Positions 17,413 through 26,956 of a stretch of DNA of 64,000 bases are shown here, piece by piece. The number at the start of each line of letters is the position of its first letter. Position 1 is the first letter of the stretch. The stretch is from contig SVTR01000001.1 in assembly GCA_015063685.1 (NCBI GenBank), forward strand, positions 1 to 64,000, in the 5' to 3' direction. The notes beneath the pieces were generated by a model. That model searched no databases and was not told the DNA's origin. It saw nothing but the letters and a program-made list of their open reading frames with translations. The DNA is from Oscillospiraceae bacterium (lineage in GTDB: Bacteria > Bacillota > Clostridia > Oscillospirales > CAG-272). Made by a program: the position numbers and the translations under genes.

Positions 17413-18810
17413 ATGAAAGCATCCAAATCATTTGTATTATTGCTTGCCTCCGCAATAGTGCTTGCGTCTCTCGCATCTTGCAGCGACGGAGTGGTTCCGA
17501 GTACGGATTCGAGCAGTAGCCAAGAGAGCAGCGACGGAGTGGTTCCGAGTACGGATTCGAGCAGTAGCCAAGAGAGCTCCGCCAATGCGGAAACGCACGT
17601 ATCCAATCAGTATACCATTGTTTTTGATTACAACGACGGTAGCGGCAAGTCCGAAACCAAAACCGTATTCAGCGGAATGCTGTTGAAAAACTGCGCTCCC
17701 GAATTAGACAGTCTCGACATGGATTTTGTTGGCTGGAGCACCTCGCCCACAGGCACCTCCATGTTTGACGGCACCATCCACGAGAATCTGACATTGTATG
17801 CGATTTGGGCACCTGTCGACGAAGCAAGCATTAAAACATATGCAAGCGCCGTTCCCGGAACCATCGAGGACACACGCGTCATCATAGACGGCACCAAACA
17901 AAGCTTGTCTTTTTACAACGATACGATTCGTATCGCCCCCTCTGTAAAGCAGATTACGCTGAAAGGTAATGCAAACTCGGCATATCGTGTCAGCATCAAC
18001 GTTCTTAACCGCACAACAGATCTCATAATCAATCTTGAAAGCTTCCAGTTTGAAGCCGTCGGCACCCATGCAATTAACGCATTCAATGACAGCAATCAGG
18101 GTTCTGATTATACACTCACCGTGAACGTTGCGGGCAAGAATCTGATCAGAAACACTTCGGCAAACGGCGCGGCTTGCATCAAAGCAATCAATTTGGTGAT
18201 CAATGGCAGTGGTACGCTGGAAATTTTCGGAAGCGACGGTACCACGGGTGAGAATGGCGCAAGCGTCGGTCACGATAATGACGGTAATCCCGGATCGGCA
18301 GGCAGTAACGGCAGCGACGCTGTGCAGGCCGCATCGGTACGCATCGATGATGCCACCGTCAAGGTGACGGCCGGTAACGGCGGTAACGGCGGCAACGGCA
18401 GTAATGGTAGCAATTCCCAGGGTTGGAATCCTTTCGACCCCTCCGACGGTAAATTCCATCGCGGCGGCGCGGGTGCGTCCGGCGGCAATGGCGGCAACGC
18501 TATCGTAGCTCCCACCGTTGAGTTGAACAATTGTATGCTGACTGCCGTAGCCGGTAACGGCGGTAACGGCGGCAAGGGCGGCAACGGCGCAGGTACCAAT
18601 GTTACTACCGCAGGTAGTGCCGGTGATGGCGGTCGCGGCGGTAATGGCGGTAACGTGTTCATCGGCGGCGTAAACCTGATCAAAAACGACTGCACCATAT
18701 CCCCTACAGCCGGTAAGGGTGGCACAGGCGGTTCCGGCGGCTCTGATAAAACCCTAAATAATGGCGGCAGTGCGGGATCCCATGGATCCGGCGGTAGCGT
18801 CAACGGATAA
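17413..18810 (+). CDS. Glycine/asparagine-rich surface lipoprotein
   Basis: This 465-residue protein has a lipoprotein signal peptide with lipobox LASC (Cys23), so it should be anchored to the outer face of the membrane. Next come two identical 16-residue Ser-rich repeats. A Listeria-Bacteroides (Flg_new/InlB-B-like) repeat follows at about 60-125 (DFVGWSTSP...LTLYAIWAP). Then comes a beta-helix-like domain with regular hydrophobic/Asn rungs (about 135-290). The C-terminal third is a Gly/Asn/Ser low-complexity region with GNGGNGGNG-type runs. Binding to a carbohydrate or matrix is plausible but unproven. AAAGGAG precedes the ATG. A bidirectional-looking terminator follows. Confidence 0.8.
   Translation: MKASKSFVLLLASAIVLASLASCSDGVVPSTDSSSSQESSDGVVPSTDSSSSQESSANAETHVSNQYTIVFDYNDGSGKSETKTVFSGMLLKNCAPELDSLDMDFVGWSTSPTGTSMFDGTIHENLTLYAIWAPVDEASIKTYASAVPGTIEDTRVIIDGTKQSLSFYNDTIRIAPSVKQITLKGNANSAYRVSINVLNRTTDLIINLESFQFEAVGTHAINAFNDSNQGSDYTLTVNVAGKNLIRNTSANGAACIKAINLVINGSGTLEIFGSDGTTGENGASVGHDNDGNPGSAGSNGSDAVQAASVRIDDATVKVTAGNGGNGGNGSNGSNSQGWNPFDPSDGKFHRGGAGASGGNGGNAIVAPTVELNNCMLTAVAGNGGNGGKGGNGAGTNVTTAGSAGDGGRGGNGGNVFIGGVNLIKNDCTISPTAGKGGTGGSGGSDKTLNNGGSAGSHGSGGSVNG
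17482..17577 (+). repeat. Perfect 48-bp tandem duplication in the lipoprotein gene
   Basis: Units 17482-17529 and 17530-17577 are identical. Each encodes SDGVVPSTDSSSSQES directly after the lipidated cysteine. The lack of any substitution indicates a recent, in-frame, slippage-type duplication that lengthens the spacer between the membrane and the folded domain. Confidence 0.95.
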
Positions 18811-18823
18811 ACACCCCATCATA

Positions 18824-18881
18824 AAAAGAGAGGCTTCACGCACAAGTTCTAAAAACGGACTTGCGCGGAAGCCTCTCTTTT
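18824..18881. terminator. Terminator between the lipoprotein gene and groEL
   Basis: Outer arms AAAAGAGAGGCTTC (18824-18837) and GAAGCCTCTCTTTT (18868-18881) enclose a second stem (CGCACAAGT/ACTTGCG). The A-run on one side and T-run on the other would allow termination in both directions between these convergent genes. Confidence 0.85.
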
Positions 18882-18959
18882 CTTTATGCGCTCAAGGAAT
18901 CGGAGACCGAGTCATTCATTGTATCTCGTATCTGCCGAGCTCGGCGTGTATCTTGTATC

Positions 18960-20603
<1,644 letters not shown>

Positions 20604-20634
20604 TTACCTCCAAATCATGTAGTGGCGGATGATA

Positions 20635-20922
20635 TCAATCCACGGTTGCGTAAATATCGTCCTCAGGCAGGATGGTGTACTCCACACCGTCCAGCTTGAC
20701 GGCGGTGCCTGCATACTTGCTGGCGATGACCTTCTGGCCTACCTTCACAGTCATGGGGCAGAGGGTGCCGTTCTCGTTGACCTTGCCGGGGCCAATGGCC
20801 ACGACCTCAGCGATCTGGGGCTTTTCCTGGGCGGCGGCGGTGAGAATGATACCGCCGGAGGTTTTTTCCTCAGCTTCTACGAATTTGATCACAACACGGT
20901 TAGACAAGGGATTCAGTTTCAT
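20635..20922 (-). CDS. groES: Co-chaperonin GroES (Hsp10)
   Basis: This 95-residue protein is the heptameric lid of the GroEL chamber. The N-terminal LNPLSNRVVIKFVEAEEKTSGGIIL contains the mobile loop, and VKVGQKVIASKYAGTAVKLDG is the conserved beta-barrel part. I placed the start at ATG 20922, preceded by GGAGG; 12 further in-frame codons upstream do not look like GroES. It is the first gene of the groES-groEL operon. Confidence 0.97.
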   Translation of the reverse strand: MKLNPLSNRVVIKFVEAEEKTSGGIILTAAAQEKPQIAEVVAIGPGKVNENGTLCPMTVKVGQKVIASKYAGTAVKLDGVEYTILPEDDIYATVD

Positions 20923-20997
20923 TTGTGTATGCCTCCTTATGGTGTGCGTTTGACGCATATTTAACAGTTTTTAAGACCCGATGGGTCTTGTCGGTTT

Positions 20998-21061
20998 TTA
21001 GCACTCTTGCTCTCCAAGTGCCAACCATGACATATTCTACACCAATTTCAAAAAAAATCAA
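20998..21061 (-). promoter_or_regulatory. groES-groEL promoter with a degenerate CIRCE operator
   Basis: On the minus strand TTGATT (21056-21061) and TAGAAT (21034-21039) are separated by 16 nt. Downstream lies TTGGCACTT-N9-GAGTGCTAA (20998-21024), which differs from the CIRCE consensus in two bases of one arm. CIRCE is the operator of the heat-shock repressor HrcA in Bacillota. A small hairpin AAGACCC/GGGTCTT (20973-20989) lies between the operator and the groES start. Confidence 0.88.
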
Positions 21062-21176
21062 GGGGTTTGCCCCATTATTCACACAATATTAACAAAGGAA
21101 ACAGTCAGTTAAAAAAGAGTCGGCTCTTCTATTTTTCTCAACCGGAGCATATACTGCTCCGTAAGGAGGTGAGAAA

Positions 21177-22529
21177 ATGGACGTGCTTTTGTCATCTGTT
21201 CCTGTTTTTTTATTCGGAACAGGGATTTTCTACATCTTTAAGCTAAGGGGATTTTATCTGCTCCATCCCGTCAAAGCTCTGAGAAGCGTTTTTCGCAGGA
21301 CGCAAGCCTCAGGGGTGTCTCCCGTCAAGGCTCTGTGCATGGCGCTGGCCGGAACCCTGGGCGTAGGAAACATCGTAGGGGTAGCCACGGCTCTTTATCT
21401 GGGGGGATCAGGTGCCGTTTTTTGGATGATTTTCAGCGCTCTCGTGGCTATGGTGCTGAAATATGCCGAAATTACCCTGGCCATGCGCCATCGCCGCTAT
21501 GGCAGCTCCGGACTCCCCGAGGGCGGCGCCCCTTATTACATCAAGGACGGGCTTTCCCGCATCGGGCACCCCCGCACAGGGGCTCTTCTGGGTGGAATCT
21601 TTGCGGTTCTTTGCCTGGTCAACACCTTCACCATGGGCAGTATGCTCCAAGCCAATGCCGTGGCGGGCGCCTTGGAGGGAGGCTTTCATCTGCCCCTATG
21701 GGTCACGGGGGTTGCCGTAGCCCTCCTGACCGTCACAGCGACCCGTGGCGGGGTTTCTCGGATCGCGTCCCTGACCGAAAAGATCGTTCCCTTCATGACG
21801 GCCGTCTTTCTTGTTCTCTGTTGCGCGGTTCTGTTCCTGCGGCACGATCGGATCGGCTCGGCGGTAGCTGACATTTTCTCCGAGGCCTTTGATTTGTCGG
21901 GAGTCGGTGGGGGAATTTTGGGTTTTATCACCTCATCGGGTATTAAATACGGCGTCATGCGCGGGCTGGTCTCCAACGAAGCGGGATGCGGCACCGCCCC
22001 CATGGCTCACGCCTCGGCAGACACAAGCAGTCCTGCCCGTCAAGGTGTACTGGGACTTGTGGAGGTGTTTGTGGACACCGTACTGCTCTGCTCTGTCACG
22101 GCCCTTGCCATCCTGGTCAGCGACAGCGGCCCTAACGCCTTCGGGGCGGACGGTGTGAGAACCGCCCAAGCCGCTTTCTCCTCGGTTCTGGGACCTTGGG
22201 CTGGCGTAATCTTTGCCATATCCGTCTTTTGCTTCGGGGTGGCAACCATCCTCTGCTGGGCGCATTACGGAATGACCTCCCTCAGTGCCGTGCTCAGAAG
22301 TAATTCTACCCTTTTGAGCAAAGGCCAAAAGCTTTTTCCCTTGATATACGGAGCTACCGTCATCATAGGCGCATTGACCGCCCCGTCGGGGGTCTGGGCT
22401 CTGGCGGACGGAGCCCTCGCGGTCATGACCCTCATCAATCTTGGTGTTCTTCTATGTATGCACCGCGAGGTAGTCGAGGAAACCGACCTCTTTCTTATGG
22501 AACAAGGAATCGGGAAGCCGAGAAAATAA
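21177..22529 (+). CDS. Alanine/glycine:sodium symporter (AGCS family)
   Basis: This 450-residue polytopic membrane protein has the AGCS signature around MALAGTLGVGNIVGVATALYLGG. Ten or so hydrophobic helices follow, along with family stretches such as VSNEAGCGTAPMAHASADT and GVIFAISVFCFGVATILCWAHYG. It should take up small neutral amino acids, typically alanine or glycine, with Na+ (family knowledge). A strong ribosome binding site (AAGGAGGTGAG) precedes the ATG. Directly before that is a perfect hairpin CGGAGCA/TGCTCCG (21143-21161), perhaps an mRNA-stability or translational control element. Confidence 0.93.
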   Translation: MDVLLSSVPVFLFGTGIFYIFKLRGFYLLHPVKALRSVFRRTQASGVSPVKALCMALAGTLGVGNIVGVATALYLGGSGAVFWMIFSALVAMVLKYAEITLAMRHRRYGSSGLPEGGAPYYIKDGLSRIGHPRTGALLGGIFAVLCLVNTFTMGSMLQANAVAGALEGGFHLPLWVTGVAVALLTVTATRGGVSRIASLTEKIVPFMTAVFLVLCCAVLFLRHDRIGSAVADIFSEAFDLSGVGGGILGFITSSGIKYGVMRGLVSNEAGCGTAPMAHASADTSSPARQGVLGLVEVFVDTVLLCSVTALAILVSDSGPNAFGADGVRTAQAAFSSVLGPWAGVIFAISVFCFGVATILCWAHYGMTSLSAVLRSNSTLLSKGQKLFPLIYGATVIIGALTAPSGVWALADGALAVMTLINLGVLLCMHREVVEETDLFLMEQGIGKPRK

Positions 22530-22565
22530 ATTCTCCCCGCGCTTCCCGAAAATTTCAACTGTAGG

Positions 22566-24269
22566 TCATTTTTTATAAAAGCTATTACCGCCGATAAACT
22601 CCCTCACCAAACTGGTGGGAGGGATCTCGTCGTCCACATCCGCCTCGTGGATAAAGTTCAGAATTTTGACAACGGCGCGCACCTCATCGTAGCAGGGCTC
22701 CTCAGGACCTACCGCCGTCAAAAGAGGGAAGATATACTTTTTCAGCACCGCGGCCTCATACAATGTGGCACTGTTGAAAATCACGTCGGCGTTTTCACGG
22801 AAGGGATAGATCCACTTCTCTTCTCCACGGCGCACCGAATCCCACATATCCATGGTCTTTTGCACCGAGGCATTGCGGGTGGCATAGTCCCGCACGATCC
22901 GTCGGAGCAGACGCAAATAGCTCGTGGGGATGCGATTGTGATCATCCAGATTCAAGGGCAGGAGGGGGCTGACAAACACCTTGAAAACCGCTTCATGGGG
23001 CATATCCTCAGGCAACATCAAGGGGTTCAGGGCATGGAGTCCCTCTACAATGATCACCGAATGCTCTGTGAGCTTCATACGGTGGCCGTGCCATTCCCGC
23101 TTGCCCAGCTTGAAATTAAAGGAGGGGATCTCCACCGTTTCTCCTCTGAGCAAAGCATCCAGATGCTCTCCAAAGAGCTTTGTGTCAATGGTGTTGATAT
23201 GCTCCAGATCCACCTTCCCGTCAGGGCCGGGCAGGATTTGATCCCGATCAATATAATAATCATCCAAGCTCATGAGGATGGGGTGCTTTCCGTGTACCCG
23301 AAGCTGTACCGCCAGGCGATTAGCGGAGGTGGTCTTGCCCGAGGAGCTGGGCCCCGCCAGCATGACGGCCTTGGCACCGCGGCGACAGATAAGGTCAGCC
23401 ACCTGGGCGTACCGCTTCTCGTGTAACGCCTCATTGACGCGGATCAGCTCTCGGATCTTGCCGGAATCCACCAGCTCGTTGAGGTCAGCCACCGTCTCAC
23501 AGGCCATGAGCTCGCCCCATTGCTTGCCCTCGTTGTAGACCTGGAAATAGTGAGGCATTTCCCGATAGGGCGCTACCCTGTCGGGATTTTTCAGGTCGGG
23601 GAAAACGAAAATAAAGCCTTGCTCTGCGGGCAGAATGTCCCAGGACTTCAAAAAGCCCGTGGAGGGTGCCATTTCTCCGTAATAGTAGTCGGCAAAATCG
23701 CCGTATTCATAAATGTCAAAGGTGGGGGTCTTGCGGTAGGCAAGCAGTCTTGCCTTATCGGTCTGCCCCTGGCTGACGTAGCGGGAAATAGCTTCCTCGG
23801 TGGTGATCCTGCGACGCTGCAGCGGAATATTTTGCACCACCAATGCGGCCACCCGCGCCTTCAGCTGCTCTGAGGAAAAATCAGAGGCCCCCGAAACCTT
23901 GATGTAAAGTCCTGAGCCCAAGGTAAAATTCATGACGGCACGAGCCTTGGGCCACAGCTGTCTGATGGCCAAAAACAGCACGAACTGTGCCGTTCGGGTG
24001 TAGGTCTCGTATCCCGCGTCATCACGGTAGGTGAGCAGACGCACCACGCCTCCCGAAGCGGCCATGGCCTTGCGCTTGGATTCTCTGTCGGGGCCCACGT
24101 CCTTTTCACGAACGGGGATGTAATTGAGGGTAAAAATATCTCCGGCAATCTTGGCCGCGATGGGATCCGTGGAAAGCTTGCCGCTGACAAGTCCCATTTC
24201 TTTGACAATATCCAGTAATGTTTGCCCGGGTCTGGGGGTAACCGAGCGTCCGTTGATAATCAGTTCCAT
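22566..24269 (-). CDS. Nucleoside kinase with TGS-like N-terminus (uridine-kinase/PRK fold)
   Basis: This 567-residue protein combines a TGS-like N-terminal domain (MELIINGRSVTPRPGQTLLDIV, about 1-65) and a threonyl-tRNA-synthetase-like second region (about 65-250) with a C-terminal kinase of the uridine kinase/phosphoribulokinase family. The kinase shows P-loop GPSSSGKTT, SLDDYYIDRDQ and IVEGLHALNP. Such fusions are usually annotated uridine kinase or nucleoside kinase; the substrate of this one is not known. The start at 24269 follows GGGAAGGA; an in-frame start 45 codons upstream lies in the non-coding leader. Its mRNA leader carries a guanine-type purine riboswitch, which argues for a purine-related role. 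Confidence 0.85.
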   Translation of the reverse strand: MELIINGRSVTPRPGQTLLDIVKEMGLVSGKLSTDPIAAKIAGDIFTLNYIPVREKDVGPDRESKRKAMAASGGVVRLLTYRDDAGYETYTRTAQFVLFLAIRQLWPKARAVMNFTLGSGLYIKVSGASDFSSEQLKARVAALVVQNIPLQRRRITTEEAISRYVSQGQTDKARLLAYRKTPTFDIYEYGDFADYYYGEMAPSTGFLKSWDILPAEQGFIFVFPDLKNPDRVAPYREMPHYFQVYNEGKQWGELMACETVADLNELVDSGKIRELIRVNEALHEKRYAQVADLICRRGAKAVMLAGPSSSGKTTSANRLAVQLRVHGKHPILMSLDDYYIDRDQILPGPDGKVDLEHINTIDTKLFGEHLDALLRGETVEIPSFNFKLGKREWHGHRMKLTEHSVIIVEGLHALNPLMLPEDMPHEAVFKVFVSPLLPLNLDDHNRIPTSYLRLLRRIVRDYATRNASVQKTMDMWDSVRRGEEKWIYPFRENADVIFNSATLYEAAVLKKYIFPLLTAVGPEEPCYDEVRAVVKILNFIHEADVDDEIPPTSLVREFIGGNSFYKK

Positions 24270-24394
24270 GAAAAATCCTTCCCGCCGCCCTGTGGCGGCA
24301 TATATAAATTCCGTTATTCGGCCGTGTAGCCCACGGCAAAAAGGTGCTTTTAACAGGATATGCGGAGAGTACGCAGAAAATGCAGGCCTCCCTT

Positions 24395-24437
24395 TGTTTT
24401 CCACCGATTCGTCAATGAGAAAGTTTTCAGAGGTGGT
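24395..24437. mobile_element. Degenerate right end of a MITE-family copy
   Basis: CCGATTCGTCAATGAGA followed by AAGTTTTCAGAGGTGGTC closely matches the right end of the element at 54958-55120 (CCGATTCGTCAGTGAGA, then GGTTTTTAGAGGTGGCC). The left end cannot be recognised, although the sequence back to about 24330 has a similar hairpin. It lies in the kinase leader between the riboswitch terminator and the start codon. Nothing else is visible in 24270-24394. Confidence 0.45.
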
Positions 24438-24445
24438 CTACATAT

Positions 24446-24534
24446 AAAAAAGGTTGCCCATCGATCTTTAGATCGGTAGACAACCATTTATGGCGGTTGG
24501 TAGAAACGCTTGCCCTTATTGCAAGCCTATACCC
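24446..24534 (-). promoter_or_regulatory. Guanine-class purine riboswitch with intrinsic terminator
   Basis: Read on the minus strand, the aptamer covers 24475-24534. P1 is GGTA/TACC. P2 is GCTTGC/GCAAGC with loop AATAAGG. J2/3 is GTTTCTACC. P3 is CAACCG/TGGTTG with loop CCATAAA. J3/1 is TC, which places C at the specificity position (C74 in xpt numbering). The conserved U22, U47, U51 and A52, and the GG/CC loop-loop contact, are present. P2 is 6 bp instead of 7, and position 73 is U instead of A. The 3' arm GGTTG also starts a terminator stem that closes with CAACC followed by six Ts (24446-24485), giving a ligand-off design for the kinase gene. Confidence 0.83.
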
Positions 24535-24553
24535 TGATTTCTATATTCATTCT

Positions 24554-24582
24554 ATTATACCATATTTTCGTATATTTGTCAA
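24554..24582 (-). promoter_or_regulatory. Consensus promoter of the riboswitch-kinase transcript
   Basis: On the minus strand TTGACA (24577-24582) and TATAAT (24554-24559) are separated by 17 nt. The predicted start site lies about 15 nt upstream of the riboswitch P1. Confidence 0.88.
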
Positions 24583-24630
24583 TAGGCTGCGCATATCGCG
24601 TTTGGAATCGAAAATTACCCCAAAACCTAC

Positions 24631-24680
24631 TTGACAATCCGACAAAAATCGACTATAATATAGTTATGCAACTAAAGTTG
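24631..24680 (+). promoter_or_regulatory. Promoter and palindrome of the TetR-fatty-acid operon
   Basis: TTGACA (24631-24636) and TATAAT (24654-24659) are separated by 17 nt. Just downstream is a dyad CAACT-AA-AGTTG (24669-24680), well placed as an operator for the first gene's product. The operator role is inferred. Confidence 0.8.
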
Positions 24681-24716
24681 TTTATTTTTGTTAAAAAATT
24701 GCACAGGAGGCGCTTT

Positions 24717-25271
24717 ATGGATTTGAGAATGGTCAAAACCCGTGCGCAGATCAAGCAGGCGTTTTTGACGCTGCGGGAAAAGCTCACCCCCGAAAAGATC
24801 AAGGTCAAGGACATCTGCGAAATGGCGCAGATCAACAAGACTACCTTTTACCATCATTACACTGACTCCATGGAGCTTTCAAACGAGATCGACGATCATG
24901 CCATTGATCAAGTGATCTCGGGCTTTGAGGCGAGAGATCGCCTGTTTGACGATCCCAAAGCCTACTTCACCGGGCTTTTACAGGCGTTGGAGCGGGAGTC
25001 GGCCAACATCAAGCTGGTTTTCCGCGGGAAGCAGGAAATTCTCTGCACCAAGCTGGAGGATCGCCTGCAACGGCTTTGCAGCCCTAAGGAGACGGATCTG
25101 GAGAGCAGGATCCGCCTGTCCTTTGCCATCGGGGGCTTTGTCCGTATCGTCAAGGACTACCTCTTCGGTGACAAAAAATACGACAGCATTGAACAACTTG
25201 CCGAATATGCCACCCGCATGGTGGAAGCCCTTTTGCAGCGCAGTCCCGCGGCAGCAGGAGCAAACGGATAA
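24717..25271 (+). CDS. TetR-family transcriptional regulator
   Basis: This 184-residue protein has an N-terminal TetR-type DNA-binding domain (TRAQIKQAFLTLREKLTPEKIKVKDICEMAQINKTTFYHHYTDS; residues 6-50). A helical C-terminal ligand domain follows. I chose the ATG at 24717, preceded by CAGGAGG; the open frame upstream runs through the promoter. It is the first gene of a run including fakA, plsX, fakB and acpP, so it may sense an acyl-CoA or fatty acid, but that is inference. The palindrome after its promoter suggests autoregulation. Confidence 0.87.
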   Translation: MDLRMVKTRAQIKQAFLTLREKLTPEKIKVKDICEMAQINKTTFYHHYTDSMELSNEIDDHAIDQVISGFEARDRLFDDPKAYFTGLLQALERESANIKLVFRGKQEILCTKLEDRLQRLCSPKETDLESRIRLSFAIGGFVRIVKDYLFGDKKYDSIEQLAEYATRMVEALLQRSPAAAGANG

Positions 25272-25286
25272 CAACAGGGAGATTTT

Positions 25287-26945
25287 ATGGAAACCAGAGT
25301 TATTGACGGATCTACTTTCCGGCATATCCTCCGCGGAGGCGCCAAGGGGATCCGCACCCATATGCAGACCATCAACGAATTAAACGTTTTTCCCGTCCCC
25401 GACGGGGACACCGGCATCAACATGAGCCGCACCATCGAAAGCGGTATTGCCAAGATCTCAGCCGAGGACAACCTTCCCCTCGGCCATGTAGCGGCGGATT
25501 TTGCCAAGGGCTCCCTGTTCGGGGCCAGGGGCAACTCGGGCGTTATTCTGTCTCAGTTTTTCGCAGGCGTATGCGGCGCGCTTTTGAACAAAGAAACCGC
25601 CACGGCCTACGAGCTGGCAGACGCCTACATCGAAGGCGTCAAGCGGGCGTATGCCGCCGTGGCCAATCCCGTGGAGGGCACCATCCTGACAGTTTTCCGC
25701 GAAAGCGCGGAATACGCCAAAGCCCACATGGAGGATGACAGCTCTCTGGAGGCATTCCTCGCCCTGACCATTGAGGAGGCCGAAAGATCCCTCCGCAGAA
25801 CCAAGGATATTTTACCCGTTCTCGCGGAGGCTGACGTAGTAGACAGCGGCGGCGCAGGTTATCTGTGTATCGCCAAGGGCATGTACGATTCTTTGCGGGA
25901 GGACGATGACACTCCCGCTTCAGAGGAGATCCTGTCCCCCGAGTCCACCGTTAACTATGATCTTTTCACCTCCGAGACCCAACTGACCTACGGCTACTGC
26001 ACCGAATGTCTTGTCCGTCTTCAGAAAGCCAAGGTGGATCCTGCCGCCTTTGATGAAACGTGCCTGGTTCGTGAGCTGGAGGCATTGCGTTGCGATTCCA
26101 TCGTTGCCCTGAAGGAGGGAGATGTCCTCAAGCTCCACGCCCACACCATGATCCCCGGAGATATCCTGACCCTGTGTCAGCGATACGGTGAATTTCTGAA
26201 CATCAAGATCGAGAATATGTGCCTTCAGCATTCCGAAAAGGTCGCCGCGGAGGCATCTGCCCCGAAGAAAAAGCCCCACAAGACCTACGGTGTGGTCACC
26301 GTGGCCACAGGAGACGGCATGACTGCCCTCTTTGAGTCCCTCGGAGCTGACGTGGTCATCAACGGCGGGCAGACGGGCAATCCCTCTGCCGCCCAATTCC
26401 TGGAAGCCTTTGAAGCCCTGAACGCGGATCACATCCTGGTGTTCCCCAACAACAGCAACATCCTCCTGACGGCCCGTCAAGCAGCAGATCTTTGGGAGGC
26501 CCACAACGTGACGGTCATCCCCACCAAGACCCTCCCCCAGGGATATGCCGCTCTGTCGGTGTTCAATCCCTCGGTCACAGCACTTGAGGATCAGGTATCC
26601 GATCTGACGTCCGCCAAGGATGCGGTTGTCTCGGGTGAGATCACCACGGCCATCCGTGACACCCTTATCGGCGGGGTGGACGTCCACACCGGGGAATACA
26701 TCGGTATTCTTGACGGAGAGCTTGTCACCGCGCAGAGCACCCCGGAGGAGACGCTCTGCCGGATGATCCGAAAGATCCCCGATCTGAGCCGTCGGGAGCT
26801 CATCACCCTCTTTGTCGGCGGGAACGTAACGGACGAGCAACGGGTGCTGGTAACCGAGCTTTTGGAGGAGACCTTTGAAGATCTGGCCGTAGAGGTTTAC
26901 CTCGGCGGGCAGGAGATTTACGACTATTTGATTGCCGTAGAATAA
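25287..26945 (+). CDS. fakA: Fatty acid kinase ATP-binding subunit (FakA/YloV, DAK2 domain)
   Basis: FakA phosphorylates a fatty acid held by a FakB protein, giving acyl-phosphate for PlsX or PlsY. The 552-residue protein has an N-terminal DhaL/DAK2 kinase domain with the metal-binding PVPDGDTGINMS motif (PDGDTG at 38-43). A middle domain and a C-terminal FakA-type region (GGQTGNPSA, FPNNSNILLTARQAA) follow. The gene sits 15 nt after the TetR gene and 11 nt before plsX. fakB lies two genes downstream, so the whole acyl-phosphate module is together. Confidence 0.92.
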   Translation: METRVIDGSTFRHILRGGAKGIRTHMQTINELNVFPVPDGDTGINMSRTIESGIAKISAEDNLPLGHVAADFAKGSLFGARGNSGVILSQFFAGVCGALLNKETATAYELADAYIEGVKRAYAAVANPVEGTILTVFRESAEYAKAHMEDDSSLEAFLALTIEEAERSLRRTKDILPVLAEADVVDSGGAGYLCIAKGMYDSLREDDDTPASEEILSPESTVNYDLFTSETQLTYGYCTECLVRLQKAKVDPAAFDETCLVRELEALRCDSIVALKEGDVLKLHAHTMIPGDILTLCQRYGEFLNIKIENMCLQHSEKVAAEASAPKKKPHKTYGVVTVATGDGMTALFESLGADVVINGGQTGNPSAAQFLEAFEALNADHILVFPNNSNILLTARQAADLWEAHNVTVIPTKTLPQGYAALSVFNPSVTALEDQVSDLTSAKDAVVSGEITTAIRDTLIGGVDVHTGEYIGILDGELVTAQSTPEETLCRMIRKIPDLSRRELITLFVGGNVTDEQRVLVTELLEETFEDLAVEVYLGGQEIYDYLIAVE

Positions 26946-26956
26946 GGAGGCAACAT

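Noticed and set aside
18361..18800. Repeated GGTAACGGCGG-type units as a possible CRISPR or minisatellite element
   Set aside because: The units are in frame within a lipoprotein gene, lack unique spacers and encode Gly/Asn runs.
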